From Shinella kummerowiae (GTDB lineage: Bacteria > Pseudomonadota > Alphaproteobacteria > Rhizobiales > Rhizobiaceae), in the NCBI RefSeq assembly GCF_009827055.1, contig NZ_WUMK01000010.1, positions 222,751 to 286,750 on the forward strand: a stretch of DNA of 64,000 bases. The letters run 5' to 3'. Shown one piece after another: positions 52,352-60,952 of this stretch (position 1 is the first letter of the stretch; every line of letters starts with the position of its first letter). The notes under the pieces were generated by a model that saw only the letters and a program-made list of their open reading frames with translations, did not search any database and was not told where the DNA came from. A program made the translations under genes and the position numbers.

Positions 52352-53946
52352 TGTCGGCTGGTTATGACTATGTGATCGTCGGCGGCGGCACTTCGGGCTG
52401 CGTACTGGCGGCCCGGCTTTCGGAAAATCCTTCCACTCGGGTCTGCCTCATCGAGGCCGGCGGACGCGATACCAACCCGCTCATCCACATGCCCGTCGGC
52501 TTCGCCAAGATGACGACGGGGCCGCTGACCTGGGGGCTGAAGACCGCCCCCCAGAAGCACGCCAACAACCGTGAGATCCTCTATGCGCAGGCCAAAGTGC
52601 TCGGCGGCGGTTCGTCGATCAATGCCGAGGTTTTCACCCGCGGCGTACCCGGCGATTATGACCGTTGGGTCGAGGAGGGCGCCGAGGGGTGGGGCTTCAA
52701 GGACATCCAGAAGTATTTCCTGCGTTCGGAGGGGAACTCGATCCTGTCCGGCGCTTGGCATGGCACGGATGGTCCGCTCGGTGTCTCGAACATCCCAGAG
52801 CCCCAGCGCATGACGCGTGCCTTCGTGCAGAGCTGCCAGGAAGCGGGCATACCCTATAATCCTGATTTCAACGGCCTCGTGCAGGAAGGCGCGGGCGTCT
52901 ATCAGACGACGACACGCAACAATCGGCGCTGCTCCGCGGCAGTCGGCTATTTGCGACCGGCTCTCAAACGCCCGAACCTTAAGGTCGTCACGGATGCGCT
53001 TGTCCTGCGCATCGTCTTCGAGGGGCGCCGGGCCGTCGGTGTCGAATATGTGGTCGGGGGGAAAAGCACGGTCACTCGCGCTGACAGCGAGGTGCTCGTC
53101 ACCTCCGGTGCCATTGGGACGCCGAAGTTGATGATGCTCTCGGGTATCGGGCCGGCCGACCACCTGCGCAGCCACGGTATCGACGTCGTGCAGGACATGG
53201 CGGGCGTCGGGCAGAACCTGCAGGACCACTTCGGCGTCGATATCGTCGCGGAATTGAAGAACCACGACAGCCTCGACAAGTACAACAAGCTGCACTGGTC
53301 GATCTGGGCGGGCATCCAGTACACGCTGTTCAATTCCGGCCCCATCACCTCGAATGTCGTGGAGGGCGGCGCATTCTGGTATGGCGACAGGGCGAACCCT
53401 GTGCCCGACCTGCAGTTCCATTTCCTCGCGGGCGCGGGAGCGGAGGCCGGCGTTCCCGGTGTGCCGAAAGGGTCTTCTGGCATCACGCTGAACTCTTACA
53501 CGCTGCGGCCGAAGTCACGCGGGACGGTGAGCCTGCGCTCCGCCGATCCGCGCGCCCTGCCGGTCATCGATCCGAACTTCCTTGCCGACCCCGATGACGT
53601 GAAGATTTCGGTCGAGGGTGTGAAGATCAGCCAGGAGATCTTCGCCCAGGCCTCACTCCAGAAACATATCAAGGTGCTGCATTTCCCGGATCGCAATGTC
53701 CGGACGGAAGCGGACTACGTGGCCTATGCGCGCCAATACGGCCGCACGTCCTACCATCCGACCTGCACCTGCAAGATGGGGCGCGACGACCTGTCGGTGG
53801 TCGATCCGCAACTGCGCGTACACGGCCTCGATGGTATCCGCATCTGCGACAGCTCCGCCATGCCGAGCCTCGTTGGCTCCAACACCAATGCGGCGACGAT
53901 CATGATCGGCGAAAAGGCATCGGACATGATCCGCGGCAACGCCTGA
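52348..53946 (+). CDS. GMC-family FAD-dependent oxidoreductase
   Basis: 532 residues. N-terminal FAD motif YDYVIVGGGTSGCVLAARLS, GMC signature 1 with KVLGGGSSINAEVFTRG, signature 2 region SGAIGTPKLMMLSGIGPADH, and C-terminal active-site part YHPTCTCKMG with the catalytic His pair and SNTNAATIMIGEKASDMIRG. The family includes choline, alcohol and polyol dehydrogenases. No signal peptide, so it is cytosolic, probably passing electrons to quinone or oxygen. It starts in the ALDH stop (ATGA) and is the last gene before a strong bidirectional terminator. Confidence 0.94.
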   Translation: MMSAGYDYVIVGGGTSGCVLAARLSENPSTRVCLIEAGGRDTNPLIHMPVGFAKMTTGPLTWGLKTAPQKHANNREILYAQAKVLGGGSSINAEVFTRGVPGDYDRWVEEGAEGWGFKDIQKYFLRSEGNSILSGAWHGTDGPLGVSNIPEPQRMTRAFVQSCQEAGIPYNPDFNGLVQEGAGVYQTTTRNNRRCSAAVGYLRPALKRPNLKVVTDALVLRIVFEGRRAVGVEYVVGGKSTVTRADSEVLVTSGAIGTPKLMMLSGIGPADHLRSHGIDVVQDMAGVGQNLQDHFGVDIVAELKNHDSLDKYNKLHWSIWAGIQYTLFNSGPITSNVVEGGAFWYGDRANPVPDLQFHFLAGAGAEAGVPGVPKGSSGITLNSYTLRPKSRGTVSLRSADPRALPVIDPNFLADPDDVKISVEGVKISQEIFAQASLQKHIKVLHFPDRNVRTEADYVAYARQYGRTSYHPTCTCKMGRDDLSVVDPQLRVHGLDGIRICDSSAMPSLVGSNTNAATIMIGEKASDMIRGNA

Positions 53947-53969
53947 TCGTTCGGCAGCCTGCAAATGAG

Positions 53970-53996
53970 AAGGGCGGCCTTGCGGCCGCCCTTTTG
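53970..53996. terminator. Bidirectional terminator between GMC and AKR genes
   Basis: AAGGGCGGCC (53970-53979) and GGCCGCCCTT (53984-53993) form a perfect 10-bp stem with a TTGC loop. Followed by TTTT on the plus strand and preceded by A-rich sequence for the minus strand; it serves both convergent genes. Confidence 0.9.
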
Positions 53997-53998
53997 CG

Positions 53999-54817
53999 TC
54001 AATCCCATTCGGGAGCCCAGGGCAACTGTCCCGGCTTGACGATGCGGTAGCCGGTGGCGTTCAAGGCGTCGATCCTCTCCATGTCGATAGACGACAGCAT
54101 GAAATCCATGATGTCGAAGTTTGTCCGGATGTTTTCCGGTTTCGTCGACATCGTGTTCAACGGCACGCCCTTCTGGAGAATCCAGCGCAGCACGACCTGT
54201 GCTGAGGATTTGCCGTAGGTTTGGCCGATCTCGGCAAAGAGGCCATGCTTGAACACTTCTCCGCGGGCGATCGACGCGTAGGAGGAGAGCGGTATGCCCG
54301 TCTCCGATGCGGCGGCGAGGAGTTTCCTCTGGTCGACGAGCGGGTGGAACTCCACCTGGTTGGTGACGAGCGGCCCATCGACCACGGTGCGTGCCACATG
54401 CATCATCCGGGCCGTATAGTTCGAGACGCCAATCGTGTCTGCCAGGCCGCGATCCCTCGCTGATTGCAGCAGGCGCAAGGACGGTGCGACGTCGCCGCCA
54501 ACGGGCGGCCAGTGCAGCAGAAGCACATCGACGCGGTCGATCTGCAACGCCTTCAGGCTGGCCTCGACGGACGGCAGGAATGTCTCCTCCGAATAGTTGT
54601 CGGGGTGGACCTTCGTGGTGATGCAGAGGTCTTCACGCGCTACACCACAGGCGGCGAGTGCCGCACCCGTCTCGGCCTCGTTGCCATACATTTGTGCCGT
54701 ATCGAATGCCCGGTATCCGGCGCCGATTGCGGCATCGAGGGCCTGTCTCAGGGTGTCTCCCTTCAGCGGATAGGTGCCGAAGCTGCGCTGAAAACTCTTC
54801 TGGAAATAGATGTTCAT
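53999..54817 (-). CDS. Aldo/keto reductase (AKR)
   Basis: 272 residues from ATG 54817, with a strong AAGGAGGAGG site. AKR signature 1 GYRAFDTAQMYGNEAETGAA with catalytic Asp and Tyr. Signature 2 is DTIGVSNYTARMMHVARTVV, and QVEFHPLVDQRKLL contains the conserved His/Gln. AKR5-type NADPH aldehyde/ketone reductase. Divergent from the CoA-transferase; operator B lies in the shared gap. Confidence 0.92.
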   Translation of the reverse strand: MNIYFQKSFQRSFGTYPLKGDTLRQALDAAIGAGYRAFDTAQMYGNEAETGAALAACGVAREDLCITTKVHPDNYSEETFLPSVEASLKALQIDRVDVLLLHWPPVGGDVAPSLRLLQSARDRGLADTIGVSNYTARMMHVARTVVDGPLVTNQVEFHPLVDQRKLLAAASETGIPLSSYASIARGEVFKHGLFAEIGQTYGKSSAQVVLRWILQKGVPLNTMSTKPENIRTNFDIMDFMLSSIDMERIDALNATGYRIVKPGQLPWAPEWD

Positions 54818-54909
54818 GCCTCCTCCTTGGCGGGGCCGATATGCCGGCATCGCGATTGCCGCTCAACGCGAAAATCTTGCTTGCCGGGTTGCCTTGATCA
54901 CGATAATGT

Positions 54910-54925
54910 ATAACTAGTTAGTTAC
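54910..54925. promoter_or_regulatory. Predicted TetR operator B (CoA-transferase / AKR1)
   Basis: ATAACTAGTTAGTTAC, with TAACTAGTTA at 54911-54920 and outer TAAC/GTTA-like arms. It lies just downstream of TTGCCG-N17-TAATGT (54881-54909) and 31 bases before the CoA-transferase start. Can serve both divergent genes. Confidence 0.75.
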
Positions 54926-54955
54926 TTAATGCAATCGGGAACGGAGATTTCGGCG

Positions 54956-56527
54956 ATGAGGAAGGTGAAGACTGCGCAGGAGGCGGCCCAGCTCATTAAG
55001 GATGGAGCGGTCGTTGCTGTGAACTCTTCCTCCGGTCTCTGCTGCCCCGACGCCGTGCTGAAAGCACTCGGCGAGCGCTTCGACAACGAGGGCCATCCGC
55101 GTGGCCTTACCTCCATCCACCCGATTGCCGCCGGCGACTTCTTTGGCACGCGCGGTGTCGATCACATCGCCAAGCCCGGCATGCTGGTGAAGATCATCGG
55201 CGGCTCCTACCCCTCCGGCCCGAGCAATGCCGAGCCACCGCTCATTTGGCAGATGATCCTGAAGGAGGAACTTGCCGCCTGGAATGTGCCGTCTGGCATC
55301 GTCTTCGACATGTTGCGTGAAGGTGCGGCAAAGCGCCCCGGCGTTTTGACCAAGGTCGGCATGGAGACTTTCGTCGATCCCGATCAGGACGGCTGCGCGA
55401 TGAATGCCAGCGCGCGCGCCAACCCGCTCGTCAAGCGTGTTGCCTTCGAGGGTGAGGACTGGCTGCATTTCCCGGCGATCCGTCCCGATGTTGCAATCAT
55501 CCGCGCGACAACCGCGGACGAGAAGGGCAACCTCACCTTCGAGCAGGAGGGCGCGACCCTCGGCGCGATGGAAATGGCACTTGCGGCGCGCAATTCCGGT
55601 GGCCTTGTCATCGCGCAGGTCAAGCGCGTGGCGGCGAGCGGAACGTTGCGTCCACACGATGTGCGCGTGCCCGGTATTCTCGTCGACATCATTGTCGAGG
55701 CGCCCGACCAGTTGCAGACGACCGCGACACCCTATGACCCGGCGATCTCGGGCGAACTCTTCCGCCCGCTCGAAACGTTCCGGCTGCCCGGGCTCGATGT
55801 CGGCAAGGTGATCGCCCGCCGCGTCGCACAGGAGCTGAAGGATGGCTGGGCCGTGAACATCGGCTTCGGCATTTCAGCCAACGTGCCGCGTATCCTCATC
55901 GAGGAGGGGCTGCACGGCAAGGTCACCTGGGTGATCGAGCAGGGGGCCGTCGGTGGCGTGCCGCTGCTCGATTTCAAGTTCGGCTGCGCCTCCAATGCCG
56001 AGGCCTTCGTCGCGTCGCCGCATCAGTTCTGTTACTTCCAGGCAGGCGGCTTCGACTGCTCGCTCTTGTCGTTCCTGGAGATCGATGCCGAGGGCTCGGT
56101 CAATGTCAGCCGTCTTGCCGCGACGCCGCATCGTACCGCCGGCGCCGGCGGCTTCGTCGACATCACGTCGCGCGCGAAAAAGATCGTCTTCTCAGGCAAT
56201 TTCAATGCCGGCGCGAAGATGCATGTCGAGGATGGCCGCCTGGTGATCGACAAGGAGGGCCGCATCGCCAAGTTCGTGCCGAAGGTGGATCAGGTCAGTT
56301 TCTCCGGCAAGCGCGCGCGTGCACAGGGCCAGGAGATCACCTATGTGACCGAGCGCTGCGTGATCGAGCTTGATGCCGACGGGCTTGTTGTTACGGAGAT
56401 CGCCCCTGGCCTCGACCTCCAGCGTGATGTCCTCGACCAGGCGGCAACGCCGCTGCGGGTCTCGAAGACGCTCAAGGTGATGGACGATGCACTGTTTCGT
56501 GCGGAAACCATGGGGTTGACGCTGTGA
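54956..56527 (+). CDS. Type I CoA-transferase (acetate/propionate CoA-transferase-like, YdiF family)
   Basis: 523 residues, alpha and beta halves fused. Half 1: AQEAAQLIKDGAVVAVNSSS and MALAARNSGGLVIAQVKRVA. Half 2: VAQELKDGWAVNIGFGISAN, then the active-site stretch VTWVIEQGAVGGVPLLDF with the glutamyl-CoA Glu328. It moves CoA from acetyl-CoA or another acyl-CoA to an acid, here probably the acid made by the upstream oxidoreductases. Start at 54956 is preferred because ATG 54929 lies against operator B. Stop overlaps the hydratase GTG start. Confidence 0.93.
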   Translation: MRKVKTAQEAAQLIKDGAVVAVNSSSGLCCPDAVLKALGERFDNEGHPRGLTSIHPIAAGDFFGTRGVDHIAKPGMLVKIIGGSYPSGPSNAEPPLIWQMILKEELAAWNVPSGIVFDMLREGAAKRPGVLTKVGMETFVDPDQDGCAMNASARANPLVKRVAFEGEDWLHFPAIRPDVAIIRATTADEKGNLTFEQEGATLGAMEMALAARNSGGLVIAQVKRVAASGTLRPHDVRVPGILVDIIVEAPDQLQTTATPYDPAISGELFRPLETFRLPGLDVGKVIARRVAQELKDGWAVNIGFGISANVPRILIEEGLHGKVTWVIEQGAVGGVPLLDFKFGCASNAEAFVASPHQFCYFQAGGFDCSLLSFLEIDAEGSVNVSRLAATPHRTAGAGGFVDITSRAKKIVFSGNFNAGAKMHVEDGRLVIDKEGRIAKFVPKVDQVSFSGKRARAQGQEITYVTERCVIELDADGLVVTEIAPGLDLQRDVLDQAATPLRVSKTLKVMDDALFRAETMGLTL

Positions 56528-57297
56528 GCGATCCGCGCGTTGAGCTTTCCATCGACGGTCACATTGCGCGAATTACCCTGCGGCGTCCGGAAAAGCTGAA
56601 TGCGATCGACGAGGATATGATCGACGCGCTGCTGCAGGCGTGTCGTATCGTCGAGCGCTCGGATGCCAGCGTCGCGATCCTTTCGGGAGAAGGTGGAAAA
56701 TCCTTCTGTGCGGGCGGAGATATCGAGGCGTGGAGTAGCCTTGACGCCGAAACATTTTCGCGCCGCTGGTTGCGCGACGGGCATGGTACCTTCGACGCGC
56801 TGGCACGCCTCACGGTACCGTTGATCGCGGTGCTGAACGGCCATGCGCTTGGCGGCGGGCTGGAGCTTGCCGCCTGTGCCGACCTACGTATCGCCGAAGC
56901 GCATGTGAAGATCGGCCAGCCGGAGCCCGGCCTCGGCATCATTCCCGGCTGGTCCGGCACACAGCGCGCATCGCGCCGCTTTGGCACGCAGCTTGTTCGC
57001 CGCATGGCGCTTTTCGGCGAGATTTATACAGCGCAGGAGGCACTCGCGCTCGGCCTCGTCGATCAGGTCGTTGCGACCGGTGAGGGCGCTGCTGCGGCGG
57101 AAACAGCTGCGGCGCGCGTGCAAAAACGCGCGCCGCGGGCGACCGAGTTGACCAAGATGCTGATCAATGCCGCCGAGGGCGAAGAACGCGAGCGGGTCGT
57201 GGAGATGCTGGCCGGCGCCGTGGCGGCAGCGTCCGAAGAGCTGACCGAAGGGCTTTCCGCCTACAAGCAGAAGCGGCCGGCCCGCTTCGGCAACTAG
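56524..57297 (+). CDS. Enoyl-CoA hydratase/isomerase (crotonase)
   Basis: 257 residues. Crotonase-fold landmarks: AGGDIEAW at the oxyanion loop region after GKSFC, the GGGLELAACADLRIAEAHVK IGQPEPGLGIIPG active-site region containing both catalytic Glu positions (equivalent to Glu144 and Glu164 of the rat enzyme). GTG start within the CoA-transferase stop. It hydrates an enoyl-CoA, matching the acyl-CoA dehydrogenase at 59810. Confidence 0.93.
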   Translation: MSDPRVELSIDGHIARITLRRPEKLNAIDEDMIDALLQACRIVERSDASVAILSGEGGKSFCAGGDIEAWSSLDAETFSRRWLRDGHGTFDALARLTVPLIAVLNGHALGGGLELAACADLRIAEAHVKIGQPEPGLGIIPGWSGTQRASRRFGTQLVRRMALFGEIYTAQEALALGLVDQVVATGEGAAAAETAAARVQKRAPRATELTKMLINAAEGEERERVVEMLAGAVAAASEELTEGLSAYKQKRPARFGN

Positions 57298-57336
57298 CGC
57301 CCAATCATCTGACATCCCAATATCTGTGGCGATCTC

Positions 57337-58596
57337 ATGAAACCCGAAGACAAAGACTTTCTCTCAGAGCTCTTCCGTGCTGCGGTCGAGGCTGCCGATC
57401 CGGAAAAGGCCGTGCGCGCATATCTGCCGGCTCGGCCCAAAGGGCGGACTGTCGTTATCGGCGCCGGGAAAGGTGCCGCACAGCTTGCCGCGGCTTTCGA
57501 GCGTCTTTGGGATGGCCCGCTGGAGGGCGTTGTCGTCACCCGCTACGGTTATGCCACGCCCTGCCGGCGGATCCGCGTGCTCGATGCGGCGCATCCCGTA
57601 CCCGATGCGGCGGGCCTTGCTGCCTCGCAGGCGCTTTTCGACGCCGTGAAGGGGCTTGCCGAAGATGATCTCGTCGTCGCACTGATCTCTGGCGGCGGGT
57701 CGGCCCTTCTTCCCGCTCCGCCAGGTAACCTCACGCTGGAGGACGAGGCCGCACTGAACAGCGCACTGCTTGCGAGCGGGGCGCCGATTTCCGTCATGAA
57801 CGCCATTCGCAAGCAGGTCTCCGGCATCAAAGGCGGACGGCTTGCCGCCGCCTGCCATCCGGCAAAGGTCGTGACGCTCGTCGTTTCCGATGTGCCGGGC
57901 GACGACCCGGCCCAGGTCGCCAGCGGGCCGACCGTACCGGATGCGGGTGATCGTGAAGAAGCGCGCGCGCTGGTGAAGACATGGGGGATCAGACTGCCGG
58001 AGCGGATCGATGCCTGGCTTGGTGGAAATGAGGGAGAGCCGCCCTCCCCGGGCGATCCGGTCTTTGCCGCGCATGAGGTGCGGGTCATCGCTTCCGCCCG
58101 TCTCTCGCTGGAAGCGGCTGCGCACCGGGCGGAGGCTCTTGGCGTTCCCGCTGTCATCCTGTCGGATAGCGTCGAGGGGGAGGCGCGCGACGTCGCGCGC
58201 GTGCACGCGGCCATCGCCCGTGAAGTCGCCAGCCGCGGACGCCCGTTCTCGCGCCCGGTCGTCATTCTCTCGGGCGGGGAAACAACGGTGACGATCAAGG
58301 GGCGTGGCAAGGGAGGACGCAACACGGAGTTCCTGCTGTCCCTCGCGCTGGCCGGCGAGGGCATTCCCTTTGCGGCGCTGGCCGCTGATACGGATGGTAT
58401 CGATGGCTCTGAGGACAATGCGGGTGCGTTCGCGGATGGCGCCAGCATTAAGCGCCTGCGCGACCTGGGCGTGGATCCCGCAGCCCTGCTCGCCGGCAAC
58501 GATGCCTGGACGGCGTTCAACCGGCTGGACGACCTGTTCGTGCCGGGCCCGACAGGAACCAACGTCAATGACTTCAGGGCGATCCTGATCCGCTAG
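57337..58596 (+). CDS. Glycerate 2-kinase (GckA/TtuD, MOFRL family)
   Basis: 419 residues. N-terminal DUF4147 domain: VVIGAGKGAAQLAAAFERLW, LISGGGSALLPAPPGNLTLE, MNAIRKQVSGIKGGRLA. C-terminal MOFRL domain: SGGETTVTIKGRGKGGRNTE FLLSLAL and AADTDGIDGSEDNAGAF. The family phosphorylates D-glycerate at C2. Fortieth base after the hydratase stop; a product of the pathway may therefore be glycerate, feeding 2-phosphoglycerate. It is not a usual member of beta-oxidation operons, so it is informative about the substrate. Confidence 0.93.
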   Translation: MKPEDKDFLSELFRAAVEAADPEKAVRAYLPARPKGRTVVIGAGKGAAQLAAAFERLWDGPLEGVVVTRYGYATPCRRIRVLDAAHPVPDAAGLAASQALFDAVKGLAEDDLVVALISGGGSALLPAPPGNLTLEDEAALNSALLASGAPISVMNAIRKQVSGIKGGRLAAACHPAKVVTLVVSDVPGDDPAQVASGPTVPDAGDREEARALVKTWGIRLPERIDAWLGGNEGEPPSPGDPVFAAHEVRVIASARLSLEAAAHRAEALGVPAVILSDSVEGEARDVARVHAAIAREVASRGRPFSRPVVILSGGETTVTIKGRGKGGRNTEFLLSLALAGEGIPFAALAADTDGIDGSEDNAGAFADGASIKRLRDLGVDPAALLAGNDAWTAFNRLDDLFVPGPTGTNVNDFRAILIR

Positions 58597-58636
58597 AATG
58601 GCCCGCGCGGCCCTCGTCGCGCGGGCCGATCTGGGG

Positions 58637-59653
58637 TCATGCCGGAACGGGCGCATCCTCGCGCAACAGGCCCTTCTTCTTCAGATCCGCCCAGAAATCG
58701 GCCGGGATCGGATGGGAGAACCAGGCGAGATTCTGATCCAGCTGTTCGATCGTGCGCGTGCCTGCCATGAAGGACGGGACGGCGGGGTGTGCCACGACGA
58801 ATTGCAGGGCCGCAGCTGCCAGTGGCACGCCATGTTCGGCGCAGACGGCTTCGATCTTCGCGACTTTGTCTATGATATCGCGCGGTGCCGGCGCGTAGTT
58901 GTACTTCGCGCCCTCCTTGGCGCCGGTTGCGAGAATGCCGGAGTTGAAGCCGCCGCCCACGACGACGGCCGCGCCGCGTTGCTGGCAGAGCGGCAGGAAG
59001 GTATCCAGCGCTTCCTGTTCGAGCAAGGTATAGCGCCCGGCCAGCAGGAAGCAGTCGAAATCGTGGCGCAAGAGCGCTTCGTGGCAGACCTGCCATTCAT
59101 TGACGCCGACGCCGATCGCCTTCACGACTTTTTCCGAGCGCAGCCGTTCCAACGCGCGCCAGGCGCCGTCCATCGCCTGTTCGAATACCTCCGGCTGCTC
59201 GTTGCCGCGCGTGAAGACGTCGATGTCGTGGATGAAGCACATATCCATCCGCTCCAGCCCGAGCCGCTGCAGGCTGTCCTCGAAGGCGCGCATGGTGCCG
59301 TCGTAGCTGTAGTCGAAATGCATGGTGAAGGGTGCGGCATTCGTCCAGGGTGCGAAGTCGATCGTGTCGCGCCGCGCCGGGCGCAGCAGACGCCCGACCT
59401 TGGAGGCGAGAACGAAGTCGTCCCGGGTTTTCCAGCGCAGGGCATGGCTCGTTCGCAGTTCGGCAAGGCCGTGGCCATACATTGGCGCCGTGTCGAAGAA
59501 TCGCACGCCTGCCTCCCAGGCGCGTGCGAACATTTCCTGCGACGTCGCTTCGTCGATCTCGCGGAAAATGTTTCCGAGCGGCGCGGTGCCGAAGCCGAAA
59601 GCGGTGACTTCGAGGTCCGTCCTGCCGAATTTACGCTTTTCTCCTGGATGCAT
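58637..59653 (-). CDS. Aldo/keto reductase, pyridoxal 4-dehydrogenase/D-threo-aldose 1-dehydrogenase type
   Basis: 338 residues from ATG 59653, with AAGGAGG directly upstream. AKR features: FFDTAPMYGHGLAELRTSHA with catalytic Asp/Tyr, ASKVGRLLRP, and a C-terminal GTRTIEQLDQNLAW. The subfamily oxidises aldoses to lactones or pyridoxal to the lactone. Divergent from the acyl-CoA dehydrogenase; operators D and C lie at the two promoters. Confidence 0.92.
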   Translation of the reverse strand: MHPGEKRKFGRTDLEVTAFGFGTAPLGNIFREIDEATSQEMFARAWEAGVRFFDTAPMYGHGLAELRTSHALRWKTRDDFVLASKVGRLLRPARRDTIDFAPWTNAAPFTMHFDYSYDGTMRAFEDSLQRLGLERMDMCFIHDIDVFTRGNEQPEVFEQAMDGAWRALERLRSEKVVKAIGVGVNEWQVCHEALLRHDFDCFLLAGRYTLLEQEALDTFLPLCQQRGAAVVVGGGFNSGILATGAKEGAKYNYAPAPRDIIDKVAKIEAVCAEHGVPLAAAALQFVVAHPAVPSFMAGTRTIEQLDQNLAWFSHPIPADFWADLKKKGLLREDAPVPA

Positions 59654-59667
59654 GCTTTCCTCCTTAA

Positions 59668-59683
59668 GTAACTGAATAGTGAA
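59668..59683. promoter_or_regulatory. Predicted TetR operator D (AKR2)
   Basis: GTAACTGAATAGTGAA, 15 bases upstream of the AKR2 start and immediately downstream (in its transcription direction) of a TATTAT -10-like box at 59683-59688. Shares TAAC-N4-TAGT with operators A, B and C. Confidence 0.65.
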
Positions 59684-59774
59684 TAATATGCACGCAGCCA
59701 AACGGCTGTGCAAGCAGCTACATTTCGCCTGCGTGAATTTTTCCGTCTTGACGTTCGTCTGCAGTCGAATGTAT

Positions 59775-59790
59775 GTAACCAGATAGTTAC
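59775..59790. promoter_or_regulatory. Predicted TetR operator C (acyl-CoA dehydrogenase operon)
   Basis: GTAACCAGATAGTTAC: arms GTAAC and GTTAC with a 6-base spacer. Overlaps the -10 region of TTGACG-N18-TATGTA (59748-59777) and lies 20 bases before the gene start. Confidence 0.75.
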
Positions 59791-59809
59791 TAGTAGCGAG
59801 ACGAGGCAG

Positions 59810-60952
59810 ATGTATCTCACCGAAACGCAGGAGCAGGTGCGCGACATGGCGCGCGCCTTTGCCGACGAAACGATCCGCCCCTTGGCCGAAGAACTCGACC
59901 GGGAGGAGCGCTTCCCCGCGAACCTCTATGATGAGATGGCCAAGCTTGGCCTCTTCGGCATCGGCGTGCCGGAAGCCCTTGGCGGTCCCGGCTTCGACAC
60001 ACTCACCTATGCGCTTGTCATGGAGGAGCTGAGCCGGGGATACGCATCGGTCGCCGATCAGTGCGGCCTGATCGAACTCATCTCAAGCCTGCTGGTGCGC
60101 CACGGTACGGAAAACCAGCAGGCCCTCCTGCCTGAAATTCTCGGAATGCGCTCGAAGGTCGCCTATTGCATCACCGAGCCGGAGGCGGGCACCGACGTTT
60201 CGGGCATCCGCACCACGGCCGAGCGCGACGGAAACGGCTGGCGGCTGAATGGCGGCAAGATCTGGATCCACAACGCGCCGGTGGCCGACTACGGCTTCGT
60301 GCTGGCCCGCACCGACAAGGAAGCCGGCAACCGCGGCATGTCGATCTTCATCGTCGACCTGCATTCGGCCGGCGTTGAGAAAGGGCCGAAGGAACACAAG
60401 ATGGGGCAGCGCGCCAGCCAGGTCGGTGCCTTGAACTTCTCGGATGTGCGCCTGCCGGCCGATGCTCTGCTCGGCACGGAAGGGCGTGGTTTCCACATGA
60501 TGATGTCGGTGCTCGACAAGGGGCGTGTCGGCATCGCCTCGCTCGCGGTCGGCATCGCACAGGCCGGCCTTGAGGCCGCCCTCGACTATGCGGGCACGCG
60601 CAAGCAGTTCGGCAAGGCGATTTCCGATTTCCAGGGTGTGCAATGGCTGCTTGCCGACATGGCGAAGGATATCGAGGCCGCGCGCCTGCTCGTCCATTCC
60701 GCCGCGTCGAAGATCGACAGCGGGGCGGATGCGACGAAAGCCTGCTCCATCGCAAAATGTTTCGCCGGCGACGTCGCCGTGCAGCGCACCGCCGATGCCG
60801 TGCAGGTGTTTGGTGGCTCCGGCTACATTCGCGGCTTCGAGGTGGAGCGCCTCTACCGCGATGCGAAGATCACCCAAATCTATGAAGGCACCAACCAGAT
60901 CCAGCGTATGATCATCGCCCGCGAACTCCTGAAGAAGGGCGCACGGGCATGA
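59810..60952 (+). CDS. Acyl-CoA dehydrogenase
   Basis: 380 residues. The N-terminal helical domain, the middle beta domain with YCITEPEAGTDVSGIRTTAE (FAD-site signature), and the C-terminal domain with QVFGGSGYIRGFEVERLYRD. Catalytic base Glu359 in QIYEGTNQIQR, as in short/medium-chain enzymes. FAD-dependent alpha,beta-desaturation of an acyl-CoA with electrons to ETF, encoded from 63764. Start 59810 has GAGG upstream. The SDR gene starts in its stop codon. Confidence 0.95.
   Translation: MYLTETQEQVRDMARAFADETIRPLAEELDREERFPANLYDEMAKLGLFGIGVPEALGGPGFDTLTYALVMEELSRGYASVADQCGLIELISSLLVRHGTENQQALLPEILGMRSKVAYCITEPEAGTDVSGIRTTAERDGNGWRLNGGKIWIHNAPVADYGFVLARTDKEAGNRGMSIFIVDLHSAGVEKGPKEHKMGQRASQVGALNFSDVRLPADALLGTEGRGFHMMMSVLDKGRVGIASLAVGIAQAGLEAALDYAGTRKQFGKAISDFQGVQWLLADMAKDIEAARLLVHSAASKIDSGADATKACSIAKCFAGDVAVQRTADAVQVFGGSGYIRGFEVERLYRDAKITQIYEGTNQIQRMIIARELLKKGARA

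Noticed and set aside
52348..53946. BetA/choline dehydrogenase assignment of the GMC protein
   Set aside because: The GMC motifs are shared by many alcohol oxidases, and the neighbours lack betaine genes; a general GMC call is safer.
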